Counted from the stretch's first letter, positions 10,427 to 20,738 are shown. The stretch: DNA of 64,000 nucleotides from Aureimonas sp. Leaf324 (GCF_001423245.1 NZ_LMOH01000012.1:126518-190517); one strand, 5' to 3'. Notes: generated by a model from the sequence alone, not told the origin. Translations and numbers: made by a program.

Positions 10427-11797
10427 ATGCGTCGAGTGATCGTCTGCGCGGCATACGCCTGGGCTCTGACGTTCAGCGTAACGCCGTCTGATGCGCAGGA
10501 ACGCGAAGCTGTCGTCCTCGGTGGAGGCTACGTCATGTCGCTCGATCCGGGCGTCGGAGATCTCAGGCAAGGCGACATCCTGGTGCGGAACGGCGCGATC
10601 GCCGAGATCGCGCCGCGGATCGAAGCGCCGGGCGTGACGCGCATCGACCTAGGCGGCAAGCTCGTCCTGCCCGGTCTCGTCGACACGCATACCCACCTCT
10701 GGACCAGTTCCATGAAGGGCTGGTTCCAGAACACGCCGCAGACAGCCTACTTCGACGTCAAAGCGCATTTCGGGCGGCACTTCACGCCCGAGGACGTGCG
10801 GATCGGCACCTACTACGGCGCCGTGGAAACCCTGGCCTCGGGCGTGACGACGACGGTCGACTTCTTCCACAACAACCGGGGCACCGACTTCTTCGAGGCG
10901 AACCGGCAGGCGCTTCTGGAGAGCGGCCTGCGCGCAAGGCTTCTCTTCGGTGCCCACGACGACATGCCGGCGGACGAGACGGTTCATCTCGATCGTCTGG
11001 GAACGCTGGCCGCCGGATGGCGCGACGGCCGGGTGACCCTGGGTTTCGGCTGGCGCGGCCCGGGCACGGGTTCGCCGCAACAGCTTGCGACCGGCCGCAC
11101 GGAACTTACCGCCGTGCGAGCGCTCGGCCTGCCGATCGCCGTGCATGCCTCGGGCAAGACGGTGGCTCCGCTGGCGGCGAGCGGCCTTCTCGGTCCCGAC
11201 GTCCAGATCATCCATGCGACCGGCGCCTCGCCCGAGGAACTCCGCGTCTTCGAGGAGGCCGGCGCCTCTCTCGCCCTGACACCCGTCACGGAGCAGCGCG
11301 TCGGCTACGGCGTGATCGCGCTCCGCGACTTCGAGCCCATGCGCCGCATCGGGCTCGGGATCGACGGGCCGGGCCTTGCGGGCCAAGCCGATCTCTTCGC
11401 CAACATGCGTCTTCTCGCCCTCAACGAGGCGGGCCGCAGCGGGGACGAAACCGCACCGTCTCCGCGCCGAGTCCTCGAACTCGCGACACGAGACGCCGCA
11501 CGATCCATCGGCATAGACGACGAGATCGGCACGCTCACTCCGGGCAAACGGGCCGACATCATCGCCCTCGACCTCCAGGACCTCGGCATGGGCCCCTTGC
11601 CGGACGGCGACCCGGCCGCGCTGGTGGTCTATTCGGCGCAGCCCGCCCATGTCGACTTCGTCATGGTCGACGGCGAAATCCGCAAGCGCGACGGGCGGCT
11701 CCGCAAGGTAGACGTGCCCCGGCTCCTCGACGACGTGGCGCGCTCGATCCGAAGCGTCGCGAGCCGCGCCGGCGGCTGGCCGCCGGCATCCGACTGA
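10427..11797 (+). CDS. Secreted amidohydrolase-family metal hydrolase
   Basis: TIM-barrel amidohydrolase of the cytosine-deaminase/chlorohydrolase type. It starts at MRRVIVCAAYAW with a signal peptide ending near SDAQ, so the protein is exported. Metal ligands are visible as DTHTHLW, VHASG, IHATG and GIDGPG, and the small flanking beta-sandwich with GKLVLPGLVD and LTPGKRADIIALD is complete. It should hydrolyse a C-N or C-Cl bond of an unknown substrate. In-frame ATGs upstream would precede the signal peptide and are rejected. Confidence 0.87.
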   Translation: MRRVIVCAAYAWALTFSVTPSDAQEREAVVLGGGYVMSLDPGVGDLRQGDILVRNGAIAEIAPRIEAPGVTRIDLGGKLVLPGLVDTHTHLWTSSMKGWFQNTPQTAYFDVKAHFGRHFTPEDVRIGTYYGAVETLASGVTTTVDFFHNNRGTDFFEANRQALLESGLRARLLFGAHDDMPADETVHLDRLGTLAAGWRDGRVTLGFGWRGPGTGSPQQLATGRTELTAVRALGLPIAVHASGKTVAPLAASGLLGPDVQIIHATGASPEELRVFEEAGASLALTPVTEQRVGYGVIALRDFEPMRRIGLGIDGPGLAGQADLFANMRLLALNEAGRSGDETAPSPRRVLELATRDAARSIGIDDEIGTLTPGKRADIIALDLQDLGMGPLPDGDPAALVVYSAQPAHVDFVMVDGEIRKRDGRLRKVDVPRLLDDVARSIRSVASRAGGWPPASD

Positions 11798-11918
11798 CAG
11801 GCAACCTAAGTTGAGCCGGAGACTTCCCCCGTCGATTCCATGCAAGCCGGCCCTCCATCGCAAGACCGTTCCCCGATCCCCACCTGCGGTCGATCTTCCA
11901 AAAACTTCAGGACGCCTC

Positions 11919-12596
11919 ATGCCCGACGGTGCCTTCCTTCGAGTCGCAGCGATGGCTCTGTCCATGCTCGGCGTCCTCGCAGCAGCCGGCGGCGATGCGC
12001 TCGCCCAGTCCGGGGCGACGCCGATCCGGGTCGTCGCCTTCGGCGACAGTCTCGTCGCGGGCTACGGCCTGAAACCCGGCGAGGCGTTCCCGGCCCAGTT
12101 GCAGGCTGCGTTGCGGGCGCGAGGCTACGACGTGACCGTCGCCAACGCTGGCGTCTCGGGCGACACATCGGGCAAAGGCTTGGCCCGCGTGGAACGTGCC
12201 GTCCCACCGGGCACCGACCTCACCATCGTCGAGTTCGGTGCGAACGACATCTTCCGCGGCGTGCCGCCGCGCACCACCGAGCGCAACCTCGACGCCATCC
12301 TCTCGCATGTCGGCAAGGTGTCGAAGGCAACGGTCCTTGCGGGGATGGTGGCTCCTCCCAACCTAGGCAACGATGCCGCACGGGCGTTCGCCCCGATCTA
12401 TAGGCGGTTGGCGGACCGACGCTCGGCTGCCCTCTATCCATTCTTCCTAAAGGGCGTAGCCGGCCAGACGAGTTTGAACCTCGGGGACGGCATCCATCCG
12501 AACGCAGCCGGCGTGAAGCGCATCGTCGACGGCATCATGCCAACCGTGGTGTCTGAGCTTCGCAAGCTCGAAGGGCGGCGCTCGGCCGTCGATTGA
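11919..12596 (+). CDS. Arylesterase/lysophospholipase-like GDSL hydrolase (TesA family)
   Basis: SGNH hydrolase of about 225 aa with a signal peptide (ending near DALAQ). Block I is AFGDSLVAGYGL, block II includes NAGVSGDTS, block III GANDIFRG, and block V is DGIHPNAAG with the catalytic D-x-x-H. All four SGNH residues are present. The family hydrolyses acyl esters and lysophospholipids in the periplasm. The start at 11919 is the first ATG ahead of the signal peptide. Confidence 0.9.
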   Translation: MPDGAFLRVAAMALSMLGVLAAAGGDALAQSGATPIRVVAFGDSLVAGYGLKPGEAFPAQLQAALRARGYDVTVANAGVSGDTSGKGLARVERAVPPGTDLTIVEFGANDIFRGVPPRTTERNLDAILSHVGKVSKATVLAGMVAPPNLGNDAARAFAPIYRRLADRRSAALYPFFLKGVAGQTSLNLGDGIHPNAAGVKRIVDGIMPTVVSELRKLEGRRSAVD

Positions 12597-12801
12597 CGGG
12601 ATCGGAAGGAGTTCCCTTCCAGCCAGAACATGATTTGGCCGATGATGCCGTGCCCGCATCTCAGATAGATTGTGGGGATGGCCCCGATCGGCGGTATTGC
12701 GCGCCCCCGGCACATCCGGCGATGGTGCCAACCATGGTTTCATACCTTACGTTCTCCGATCTCCGCCGCCGCTCGGTGCCGCAGCTCGCCAAGGGATGCT
12801 G

Positions 12802-13821
12802 ATGGGACGGCTTCCGCCTACGACGGCTGGGCGGCAGGCCGATCTGTTCGCGGACCTCGCCGCCAACGACGACGCCGCGCCCAGGCCTCTCCCCGAGCCT
12901 TCCAATCGCCGTCCTCGCGGCGTCACCGTCCCCGCCCTCCCATCCGACGACGAGATGGCAGAGCACCTCGTGGCGACGGGACGCTACCGTGTCCTGCGAC
13001 GACTCATGCCGCGGCCCATGGCGTCGATGCCATCTCCTTGGCCGATCGACCTCAAGCGCGGCGTCATCCTCGATACGGAGACGACCGGGCTCGACCACTC
13101 GACGCACGAGGTGATCGAGATCGGAATGGTCGCGTTCACCTACGACGATGCGGGAATTCGCGACGTCATCGACGTGTTCTCGGCCCTCCGCGAGCCTAGT
13201 CAACCGATCACCGCGGAGATCACCCGGATCACCGGCATCACGGACGAAATGGTCCGAGGCCAGACCATCGACCTCGACGCCGTCGAGCGCTTCATCGAGC
13301 CGGCGGATCTGGTCGTCGCGCACAACGCGCGGTTCGACCGACCGTTCTGCGAGAAGCTCGCACGCGGGTTCGACGTGAAGCCTTGGGCCTGTTCGGTGTC
13401 CGAGATCGATTGGACATCCCTGGGGTTCGAGGGGACGAAGCTCGGCTATCTCGTCGGGCAGGCTGGCTACTTCCACACCGGCCACCGGGCCGTCGACGAC
13501 TGTCATGCGTTGCTCGAGGTGTTGTCAGGCTCGTCCCCCAACGTCGACGTGCCGGCCCCCTTCTTCCAGTTGGTCGCCTCTGCCGGAAGGGATCGCCTAC
13601 GCATCCACGCCATCGGCTCGCCGTTCCATACGAAGGACATCCTGAAGGCACGAGGCTACCGATGGGCGGACGGTTCGGATGGCCGTCCGAAGTGCTGGTG
13701 GCGGGAGGTCGATGAAACCGCCTTCGGCGAGGAGGACGCCTTCCTGACGCACGAGATCTACGGCGGGTACCCGGAAGCAATCGTTCACCGCCTGACGGCG
13801 TGCGAGCGGTTCAAGTCGTAA
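12802..13821 (+). CDS. DEDDh 3'-5' exonuclease (DNA polymerase III epsilon-like) with extra C-terminal domain
   Basis: The exonuclease core shows ExoI LDTETTGLD, ExoII VVAHNARFDRPF and ExoIII HRAVDDCHAL, so the DEDDh active site is complete. The epsilon subunit proofreads in the replisome; free-standing homologues trim nucleic acids. The protein is longer than classic DnaQ: about 80 N-terminal residues and a C-terminal segment with KARGYRWADG and PKCWWREVD lie outside the core. The start at 12802 is chosen from an AAGGG site with normal spacing. It is convergent with the Shango operon and may be the last chromosomal gene before the defence island. Confidence 0.85.
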   Translation: MGRLPPTTAGRQADLFADLAANDDAAPRPLPEPSNRRPRGVTVPALPSDDEMAEHLVATGRYRVLRRLMPRPMASMPSPWPIDLKRGVILDTETTGLDHSTHEVIEIGMVAFTYDDAGIRDVIDVFSALREPSQPITAEITRITGITDEMVRGQTIDLDAVERFIEPADLVVAHNARFDRPFCEKLARGFDVKPWACSVSEIDWTSLGFEGTKLGYLVGQAGYFHTGHRAVDDCHALLEVLSGSSPNVDVPAPFFQLVASAGRDRLRIHAIGSPFHTKDILKARGYRWADGSDGRPKCWWREVDETAFGEEDAFLTHEIYGGYPEAIVHRLTACERFKS

Positions 13822-13903
13822 GCGGCTTTCGGAGCCTAGCTTTCTGAACGAAGGCTTTGGGACGAAGTGATTAGAATGAACCCGAAGACTGCCAGGTCGC
13901 ATT

Positions 13904-16135
13904 TCAGCTGGTGGTGATCTTGACGGCCAGCTCACGAGCAAGCGTGCGAAGGTCCAGCTCGAGACCTCGATTGCGTACGATCCAGAGATGCCGAAGCAGT
14001 TCCTCTGGAACGAACCGATCGAACTTGGCCTCACGCAAATTGCCGACCGCGTTGGCGAGTTCCGAGACGGTCAGTTTCGGGTCGTCCGCGATCCGTTGCA
14101 GGGCTGCGATCACCATCTCGGGGGTAGCGTTCGTCGCCGTGACCCCCACGTCGTGTCCCGAGCATCTCAGCCCTTGCGAGGTCAGCGCGATGGCGAACAG
14201 CGAGGCCATCGCCGTACCTCGCCAGAGGAAGATCTGCGTGTCGCCGCCTGCCGCTAGAACCTGAATACTGGCGAGATCGTGCGCCCGGTAGACCGTGCGG
14301 GCCTGCTGAAGCAGCGCCTTCGCATTCCCGTCCAGGTACCCTGGGACGTCGACATCCTCGTAGACGGAGCGCATCTCGGATAGGAGGCGGTCATGCATCG
14401 GCTCCGAGACCAGCCCCTCGAACATCGGGAGCTTGCCCGCCCTGTGTATCTCCACCCTCAGGGTCTTCGTCCGGTCATCGACGTCGACGATGCGCCAGCG
14501 CCGGCCGGCGAAGGCCAGCAGGCTTCCGACGCCGACCGAGTTCGCGACGGGGATCGTCCCCAGCGTCGACTGCTCCGAGACCAGCTTCCACTCCTGGTCG
14601 GTCTCGAAGATCGCGTAGAAATCCCTCCCGGTGGTGATCACCTCTCCCGCCTCGCCGAGCATGATCGTCCCGTCGGGCGCCTGTTCGAGGAGATTCGAGT
14701 CGGCACCCGCCATCGCCCGCAGGAGAGCGACGAACTCCCCCTTTCCGAGAGCCGCCAAAGGTCCCTTTCCGCAGATGTCCGCGTAAAGTCGTGAGGCCTT
14801 CTCTCCACCCCGCTCGCAGATGATCGAGAGGATCTGATGCAGCACGACGGTAGCGATCGAGGGGTCGGCCCCCGGCGGCTCCACGAACTTCGCGACGAGG
14901 AGGCGGATCGCCGCGACGGCCCGCACGACATCCATGTGCAACCGGTCGATGAGGTCGGATGCGGTCGTCGGATCGCGCTCACGGACGTAGATCCGCAGGA
15001 CGGCCGGCACGCCCTTGCGCCGCCCACTCCGTCCGAGACGCTGCCGGAGGCCTGCCAGGGATCGCGGCGCCCCGATCTGCGCGACCGACTTCACCGAGCC
15101 GATGTCGATGCCGAGTTCGAGGGTCGTCGTCGCCACCGCGGTCGTCGGAGGCGTGCCTGCCTTCAGTCGTCCTTCCAGCTCCTCGCGCAGTTCGCGCGAC
15201 AGACTACCGTGATGCGGGAAGAACTCGTTCGTCGTGCCGGCGTCGTCGCTGCGTTGGCGCAGGCGATCGACCATCGCCTCGACGCGTCGGCGAGAACCGG
15301 CGAACAGGAGGTTGTTGTCGCCACGCAGCGTCTGGAAGACGTGATCGGCGACGAGGTCGAGGGCCCGCCGCGCACCGATGTCCTCCAGTGCATCCGGATC
15401 GTCGACGTCGTGCGCCTCGAGGACGGCACGAACCTGGAGCAGGATCTCGGGGGAGCCCGCTGCCCCATCGACGCGGACGACGGTCTCCGCCTTCCCGGGC
15501 GCCATCCACTCGGCCGCCGCCTGCGGATCCCCGATCGTGGCGGAGAGTCCGACGCGCCGCATCGTCCGACCCGCGACGCCGTCCAGACGGTTCAGCAGGC
15601 TATGGAGATGGAGGCCCCGGGGGCCGGACAGGAAGGCATGGAGTTCGTCGACCACGACGAACCGGACGTTGCCGAACAGGCGTCCGAGACCGCCGGACCG
15701 CCGGACGAACATCGCCTCCAGGGACTCCGGCGTGATGAGGACCACGCCGCGTGGATTACGCAGCGTCCGCGTCTTGTCGGCCTGCGGCGCGTCGCCGTGC
15801 CACCGCACGATCGGCATCTCTAGCCTCTCGCAGAGGGGCAGGAGACGCCGGTACTGGTCGTTGATCAAGGCCTTCAGCGGCGCGACGTAGACGACGGAGA
15901 GACCAGCCTCCTCGGCGCCCGCGACCTGCGTCAGGATCGGCAGGAACGCCGCCTCCGTCTTGCCTGCCGCCGTCGAGGCCGAGATCAGCACGTGCCCGCC
16001 GCCGTCCAGGATCGGATGGATCGTCCGCTCCTGGATGTCCCGCAGTTCGCTCCACCCCTCCTCGTGGATCCAACGACGGATCTCGACGTGGAGCCGATCG
16101 TAGCCGTCCCGCCGCTCAGAGCCTGAGGGTGGCAA
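13904..16135 (-). CDS. sngC: Shango SngC: Lhr-like DEAD/DEAH-box helicase
   Basis: Superfamily 2 helicase of about 743 aa, third gene of a Shango anti-phage operon. Walker A is ASTAAGKT (residues 53-60 from the chosen start), motif II is VVVDELHAFL, motif III GLSATIGD, and the C-terminal RecA lobe has TTLELGIDIG and QRLGRSGRRKG. It resembles the core of Lhr but lacks most of the long C-terminus. There is no ATG near the conserved N-terminus. A TTG at 16135, overlapping the end of sngB by 20 bases, is the most plausible start; a much longer ATG-initiated version would be read inside sngB and is rejected. Confidence 0.85.
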   Translation of the reverse strand: MPPSGSERRDGYDRLHVEIRRWIHEEGWSELRDIQERTIHPILDGGGHVLISASTAAGKTEAAFLPILTQVAGAEEAGLSVVYVAPLKALINDQYRRLLPLCERLEMPIVRWHGDAPQADKTRTLRNPRGVVLITPESLEAMFVRRSGGLGRLFGNVRFVVVDELHAFLSGPRGLHLHSLLNRLDGVAGRTMRRVGLSATIGDPQAAAEWMAPGKAETVVRVDGAAGSPEILLQVRAVLEAHDVDDPDALEDIGARRALDLVADHVFQTLRGDNNLLFAGSRRRVEAMVDRLRQRSDDAGTTNEFFPHHGSLSRELREELEGRLKAGTPPTTAVATTTLELGIDIGSVKSVAQIGAPRSLAGLRQRLGRSGRRKGVPAVLRIYVRERDPTTASDLIDRLHMDVVRAVAAIRLLVAKFVEPPGADPSIATVVLHQILSIICERGGEKASRLYADICGKGPLAALGKGEFVALLRAMAGADSNLLEQAPDGTIMLGEAGEVITTGRDFYAIFETDQEWKLVSEQSTLGTIPVANSVGVGSLLAFAGRRWRIVDVDDRTKTLRVEIHRAGKLPMFEGLVSEPMHDRLLSEMRSVYEDVDVPGYLDGNAKALLQQARTVYRAHDLASIQVLAAGGDTQIFLWRGTAMASLFAIALTSQGLRCSGHDVGVTATNATPEMVIAALQRIADDPKLTVSELANAVGNLREAKFDRFVPEELLRHLWIVRNRGLELDLRTLARELAVKITTS

Positions 16136-17453
16136 GCTCGTCGTCCGTCGCAGGTGCGCCACCGGTGACTGCCTCGGAAGGCCCGTCGACGATGTCTTCG
16201 TCCGGTTCGCCGGCGTCCGCGGCGACGGCGACGGACGCGACGAGATCGGTCCAACGCGTTCCGGGATTCTGCTCCAGGACCGCAAGGAACTGCACGAAGG
16301 CGCGGATGGTGTTCCGCGGCGTGCGGAAGTAGGCCTCGCCGATGCGCCCGTTGCAGTGGGCCATGAAGGCCGGCAGGGCCTCGTCCGGTACGAGGTTGCG
16401 CGACGGGTCGCCACCGGCGAAGACGTTCCTGATGTTGCCGAGGAGGACGTAGAGATCCTCGGGCGTCAGGCTCTGCAGCCGCAGCACCGGACCGGAGAGG
16501 TCGACGAGACCGTTGGCCGCGAAGGTGTTCTCGGCGAGCCGGGACTGGAGGGCTGCATAGCTGTAGAGCCCGCGTCGCGTGTCCATTAGGAACTCGGGCG
16601 TACCGCCGAGGAGGAAGCCGAGCCCCTGCGCGTTGCCCTGCAGGACGTCGTTGAGCATCCGCAGGATCTGCTCGTAGTTCTGGTTTCGGGCCTGGGCGTT
16701 CTGGAGCTTGTAGAGGTTCACCATCTCGTCGAGGACAACAAGAATCCCGGTGTAGCCCGCCAGGCGAACGAAGGCGGCGAGAAGCTTGAACGCGTCGTAT
16801 ACGTCCGCGTCGTCGATGATGTTGCGCACGCCCAGCGCCTGGCGCGCTTCGGTCTTCGTCGAGTACTCGGCACGGAGCCAGCGAAGCGCCGAGGCCTTCA
16901 GCCCCTCGTTCTCGGTCTCGCCACCGCGCCAGTAGGCCTTGAGAACGGTCGCATAGTCGTACCCGCCGACATGGTCCTGAAGACTGGCCAACCTAGCGTC
17001 GATGGCGGACTCGACCGACGTCCCCCTCGTCTCCGCGTCCTTGACGCATTCGGTCACGAACCGCTCGACGATACTCGCCAGCGCGTTCCCGTCGGGCTTG
17101 GTCCGGGTCGCTATGTTGCGGACCGCCTCGGTGTAGAGATTGCGCGCCTGGCCGCCGGACGCATGCAGCCGTCGGTCCGGAGCGAGATCGGCATGCAGCG
17201 TGACGCACTTCCGCTCCAGGGCGATCAGGCGAACGAGGTTGAGGAAGAAGGTCTTGCCCGCCCCGTACTCGCCGACCACGACCCGGAACGCCGAACCGCC
17301 GTCCGCGATGCGGTCGATGTCGCGCACGAGGGCCCCGACCTCCCCTGCCCGGCCGACCTGCACGTGGCGCAGGCCGACCCTCGGCACGACGCCGGCGGAC
17401 AGCGCCTGCAGGATCGTATCGCGGTCGCGCGATTTGATGGGTCCCGTGTTCAT
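16116..17453 (-). CDS. sngB: Shango SngB: BrxD-like P-loop ATPase
   Basis: Cytoplasmic ATPase of 445 aa related to BREX BrxD (DUF2791). Walker A is GEYGAGKT (residues 61-68) and Walker B is ILVVLDEMVNLY near residue 240. The start at 17453 overlaps the sngA stop (ATGA), which fixes it and indicates translational coupling; its own end overlaps the helicase start. In Shango systems this ATPase acts with the TerB protein and the helicase in phage restriction; the mechanism is not settled. Confidence 0.87.
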   Translation of the reverse strand: MNTGPIKSRDRDTILQALSAGVVPRVGLRHVQVGRAGEVGALVRDIDRIADGGSAFRVVVGEYGAGKTFFLNLVRLIALERKCVTLHADLAPDRRLHASGGQARNLYTEAVRNIATRTKPDGNALASIVERFVTECVKDAETRGTSVESAIDARLASLQDHVGGYDYATVLKAYWRGGETENEGLKASALRWLRAEYSTKTEARQALGVRNIIDDADVYDAFKLLAAFVRLAGYTGILVVLDEMVNLYKLQNAQARNQNYEQILRMLNDVLQGNAQGLGFLLGGTPEFLMDTRRGLYSYAALQSRLAENTFAANGLVDLSGPVLRLQSLTPEDLYVLLGNIRNVFAGGDPSRNLVPDEALPAFMAHCNGRIGEAYFRTPRNTIRAFVQFLAVLEQNPGTRWTDLVASVAVAADAGEPDEDIVDGPSEAVTGGAPATDDELATLRL

Positions 17454-20400
17454 GCCGTCTCCGATACGTCGCTCAACGCGGCCCTCAGGTGATCGGGGAC
17501 CGTCAATCCGTCGTCGTCCTCGTCCAGGATCGATTCGTCGAACCGGTCGAAGGCCCATTCGTTGATCGTCTCGATCGCGCCATCGGGAAGCAAGCCGAAG
17601 TCCCTGGCCAGCCTGTCGAATTCGCTACGATCCACCGTTCCTCTCGCTTCCACCGAGCGTAGGAGCCGGCCATGCGCCCTGTCGAGACCGATCAGGCCCT
17701 CGGCTTCGGTAACGGACGCGGCATCCCGCCGGACGACCGGCGCGGGGTCTTCGGCATCCTCCTCGAAGATGTCGGCGAGGAGCTGCGAGACGGCGGAGGT
17801 CTCGGATCGAATGCGATCCAGACGCGCCTGATCGACACGGACCACCGGCGCCGGAGCTGCAACCGACGCATCGGCCGAGGGACCTGTGGGGATCGCGACC
17901 CCGACGGCCACCTCCTCGGGTGCGATCGAGACGGGAGCGTCGACCTCGATCGCACCGCGATGGATCGCCGAATAGAGGTCGTCCACGGGAAGGCCCATCG
18001 TCTTGTACAGCTTCTCCAGGAAACGGATCTCCGCAGGGGATGCGTGGCCATCGGCGAGCACCGCCGACATGGCGCTCCGAGCGACGCGCTTCCGGTCGAG
18101 GTCGGGCATCTTCGCGAGCCGCGACAGAACGTTCCCCTGCTTAGTGCCGGCGGACATGAGATGACGAGCGAAGGCTTGCAGACGGGCACGCTCCGCTGCG
18201 CCGAGACCTGCGCTCGCGGCGATGTCTGCCTCGATCGCAGCGAGTTCGGCGAAATCCTTGGAGTCGTCCGCAGCCGCAGCGAGGACCGCGACCTCGATCA
18301 TCGTGCGCATCGCCTTGTATTCGTCGCGATCGGAATCGACGTTGCCTCCACCGGGCGCCGAGAACAGGATCACGTCGCCTTCCAATCCGGGCGTTCCCGA
18401 GCCGTACCGGCGATCGGGCTCGATGCCGAGATCCAGGCGATCGAGGATTGCTCCCAACTGTGTGGCCGTTGCCGCCGGAACCTTACCCTCGGCGGTATCG
18501 GGCATGCCGAGGGAGGACATTAGGGTCCGAACTGGAGTCGCGGCCATGCCGGATGTGGTCAGGCGCGCCCGCAGCGCATCGCCGACAGCCTTCGCGGGTG
18601 CGCCAAACTCGGTATTCGCGATCGTCTTCGGTACGAGGAATGCCGCCTCGATCGTACCTCGCGCCTCTGGCTTCCGCCCGAGCAGCCGGCTGTACGGCTG
18701 TAGCTCCTCGGAACACGCATCGAGCGCCTCCCGCATCCACTTCAAGGGTGCACTTAGTCCGACCACGTCGGGGACCGGGCGCCCTGCAAACGACGGTACG
18801 ATCTCCGCCTCGAACTCACCCGACGCCGCTCCATAGCGAACGAGCATGGTGCGCTTAGGTGCGGCGACCTTCATGCCGGAGGGGAACCGCTCGGCGAACT
18901 TCGCCTCCCAGAGAAGGCGCGCCTCAGGGAAGCATCGTTCAATCGCTGTCCGCGTCCTCGTCTCGGGATGCCCGAGAAGCCAGACGAGGGCGTCGTCGGC
19001 GTCGAGCGCCGCCCCTTCGGCGATCCTTCGACCAAGGTGCAGCCGGATCGCTACCGGCAGTTCCTCTCCGGTCCAGAGGGCCGGACTCGGTGTCGGTTTC
19101 GGGACGTCGTCGAGCAGCGCGGCTGCGGCGCCAAGGAGCTTCGAGGCATAGGTCCGGAACGAGTAGTCGCGTCCGTAGATCGCCAGAAGCCGTTCGACCT
19201 CGGCGACGATCGCGGCCGCATCGCCCGTCTCCCCGTCGTGGAAGAGCCGCCGCTCAAGCCCGTACAGGAAGATGAATGGATAGCAGATCCCGTAGTCCGG
19301 ATCGCTCCGGCCACCCGCGAGCCACTGTAGGTGAGCAAGACGAGCAGCGGGAGTGATCTCCGAGTACGACGGCCAGTACGGCACGGAGCTGCCCGCGACG
19401 TCGGCACCGGACGCCGCGACCCGGGCGGACGGATCGAGGAGGCTCGGATCCTTGCGACCGCTCCGGGGCGCCTGCAGTTCTCGCCCGACGAAGAAGAGGC
19501 CACCTCGGATCGTATGGCCGGCGATCTCCATGACCTCATCGCTGCTGACCCATCGATAGGGCAGCCGGGACTGGCGCACGGACTCGGCGAACTTCGAGAT
19601 CCGCTCGCCGACCGAAGGCGCAGGAGGAATGGGCGCAGCCTTGGCGGTCGGCGCGGCCGTTGGGGCAGGAGCCGATGGTACCGGTGTAGGCTGCGGCTGC
19701 GGCTGAACGAGAAGGAGCGACGCATCGATGTTCAAGACATCAGACAGCGCCTCTAGCTCGTCGAGGGTCGGCGTCCGGGTGCGGGTCTCGATCTGGTAGA
19801 CCGTCGCGACGGCGATCCCCGTACGATCGGAAAGTTGCTTGATCGTGAGTCCTCGAAGCTCGCGTGCACGCGCGACCGGCAGAGGTCCTGCGACGATCCG
19901 ATCCTGTGACCGAGACGAGGTGTGTACGCTCGATGGAGGATTCGCCGATGATGCGCCTGGCCGAACGGTCGCATCCTCCCTTCCCTGGACCGGGGTGACA
20001 GGTCGATCGCTCGACGATATCGCTGCGAGGTTCCTGGCGGACCGCTCACCGAGGATATCCCGCCGAAACTCATCGCTCGATCCGAACGTCGATCGCGCAG
20101 GGAACCCGATCCTGTCGGTCGGTATCCCCAAGGTATTCGAGAGTGCGAACGCTTCCAGCTCCGTAGGACTGCGGGTGCCGTTCTCGATCTGATGCACGAT
20201 GCTAGACTTCAGCCCGCTGGCCAGGGCGAGCGTCCCGCCGGTCAGGCCAGCCGCCTCCCGCCAGTGCCGAAGCGGCATGGGGCCCGGAATCTCGGGAACG
20301 ACTGCGGTGGCTGGGCGAGCCTGATCGACGGACGAAGACTGCAACGGCTGCGCTGGCAAAGGCGGCTCCATCGGAGCCTCGACTGCGAGTTGGATCTCGC

Positions 20401-20581
20401 GCTCCAAACCAGCGAAGGCCGGCTCTGGATCGGTGCCGGCGATCGGTGTCTCCGCTACCGTATCCCGCGGAGCCAGGTTCATCGGCTTAGGTTTAGCGGA
20501 CTTCTCTCGATGCCTGCGCGAGTAATAGCGATGCACGAGGACCGCGCCCCCTGCGAACAGGAGGATGATGAACCACTCCAA
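17450..20581 (-). CDS. sngA: Shango SngA: TerB-domain protein with membrane anchor and two HTH domains
   Basis: Large 1043-aa first gene of the Shango trio. In order: an N-terminal transmembrane helix (residues 3-18); an XRE-like helix-turn-helix at 103-160 (LRHWREAAGLTGGTLALASG); a second one at 236-292 (RELRGLTIKQLSDRTGIAVA); a Pro/Ala/Gln linker at 293-325; a TerB_N region from about 340 (WVSSDEVMEIAGHTIRGGLF); a central TerB core (AVLADGHASPAEIRFLEKLY); and a TerB_C tail. TerB domains bind metal and occur in Ter and Shango systems. The membrane anchor plus two DNA-binding-type HTHs is an unusual layout and suggests sensing of DNA or a protein at the membrane. The stop overlaps sngB. Confidence 0.86.
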   Translation of the reverse strand: MEWFIILLFAGGAVLVHRYYSRRHREKSAKPKPMNLAPRDTVAETPIAGTDPEPAFAGLEREIQLAVEAPMEPPLPAQPLQSSSVDQARPATAVVPEIPGPMPLRHWREAAGLTGGTLALASGLKSSIVHQIENGTRSPTELEAFALSNTLGIPTDRIGFPARSTFGSSDEFRRDILGERSARNLAAISSSDRPVTPVQGREDATVRPGASSANPPSSVHTSSRSQDRIVAGPLPVARARELRGLTIKQLSDRTGIAVATVYQIETRTRTPTLDELEALSDVLNIDASLLLVQPQPQPTPVPSAPAPTAAPTAKAAPIPPAPSVGERISKFAESVRQSRLPYRWVSSDEVMEIAGHTIRGGLFFVGRELQAPRSGRKDPSLLDPSARVAASGADVAGSSVPYWPSYSEITPAARLAHLQWLAGGRSDPDYGICYPFIFLYGLERRLFHDGETGDAAAIVAEVERLLAIYGRDYSFRTYASKLLGAAAALLDDVPKPTPSPALWTGEELPVAIRLHLGRRIAEGAALDADDALVWLLGHPETRTRTAIERCFPEARLLWEAKFAERFPSGMKVAAPKRTMLVRYGAASGEFEAEIVPSFAGRPVPDVVGLSAPLKWMREALDACSEELQPYSRLLGRKPEARGTIEAAFLVPKTIANTEFGAPAKAVGDALRARLTTSGMAATPVRTLMSSLGMPDTAEGKVPAATATQLGAILDRLDLGIEPDRRYGSGTPGLEGDVILFSAPGGGNVDSDRDEYKAMRTMIEVAVLAAAADDSKDFAELAAIEADIAASAGLGAAERARLQAFARHLMSAGTKQGNVLSRLAKMPDLDRKRVARSAMSAVLADGHASPAEIRFLEKLYKTMGLPVDDLYSAIHRGAIEVDAPVSIAPEEVAVGVAIPTGPSADASVAAPAPVVRVDQARLDRIRSETSAVSQLLADIFEEDAEDPAPVVRRDAASVTEAEGLIGLDRAHGRLLRSVEARGTVDRSEFDRLARDFGLLPDGAIETINEWAFDRFDESILDEDDDGLTVPDHLRAALSDVSETA

Positions 20582-20738
20582 GACGCTACCCCCGATTGTT
20601 CCCGCCGCCGATTCACACCTTAACCATCGGGCGAGGATGCGGGGAAGATGCGACGTCGTCGTCCGTACATTCGATGGGCGGAATGGTAGCGAGGTCGATC
20701 CGCGAGGCCCGCCCCTACCGGAAGCGACCTGCGGACCC

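Noticed and set aside
16136-16414. N-terminal extension of the Shango helicase by 93 residues
   Set aside because: It is read inside sngB in another frame, is Arg/Ser/Pro-rich, and has no conserved features; a TTG near the domain start fits better.
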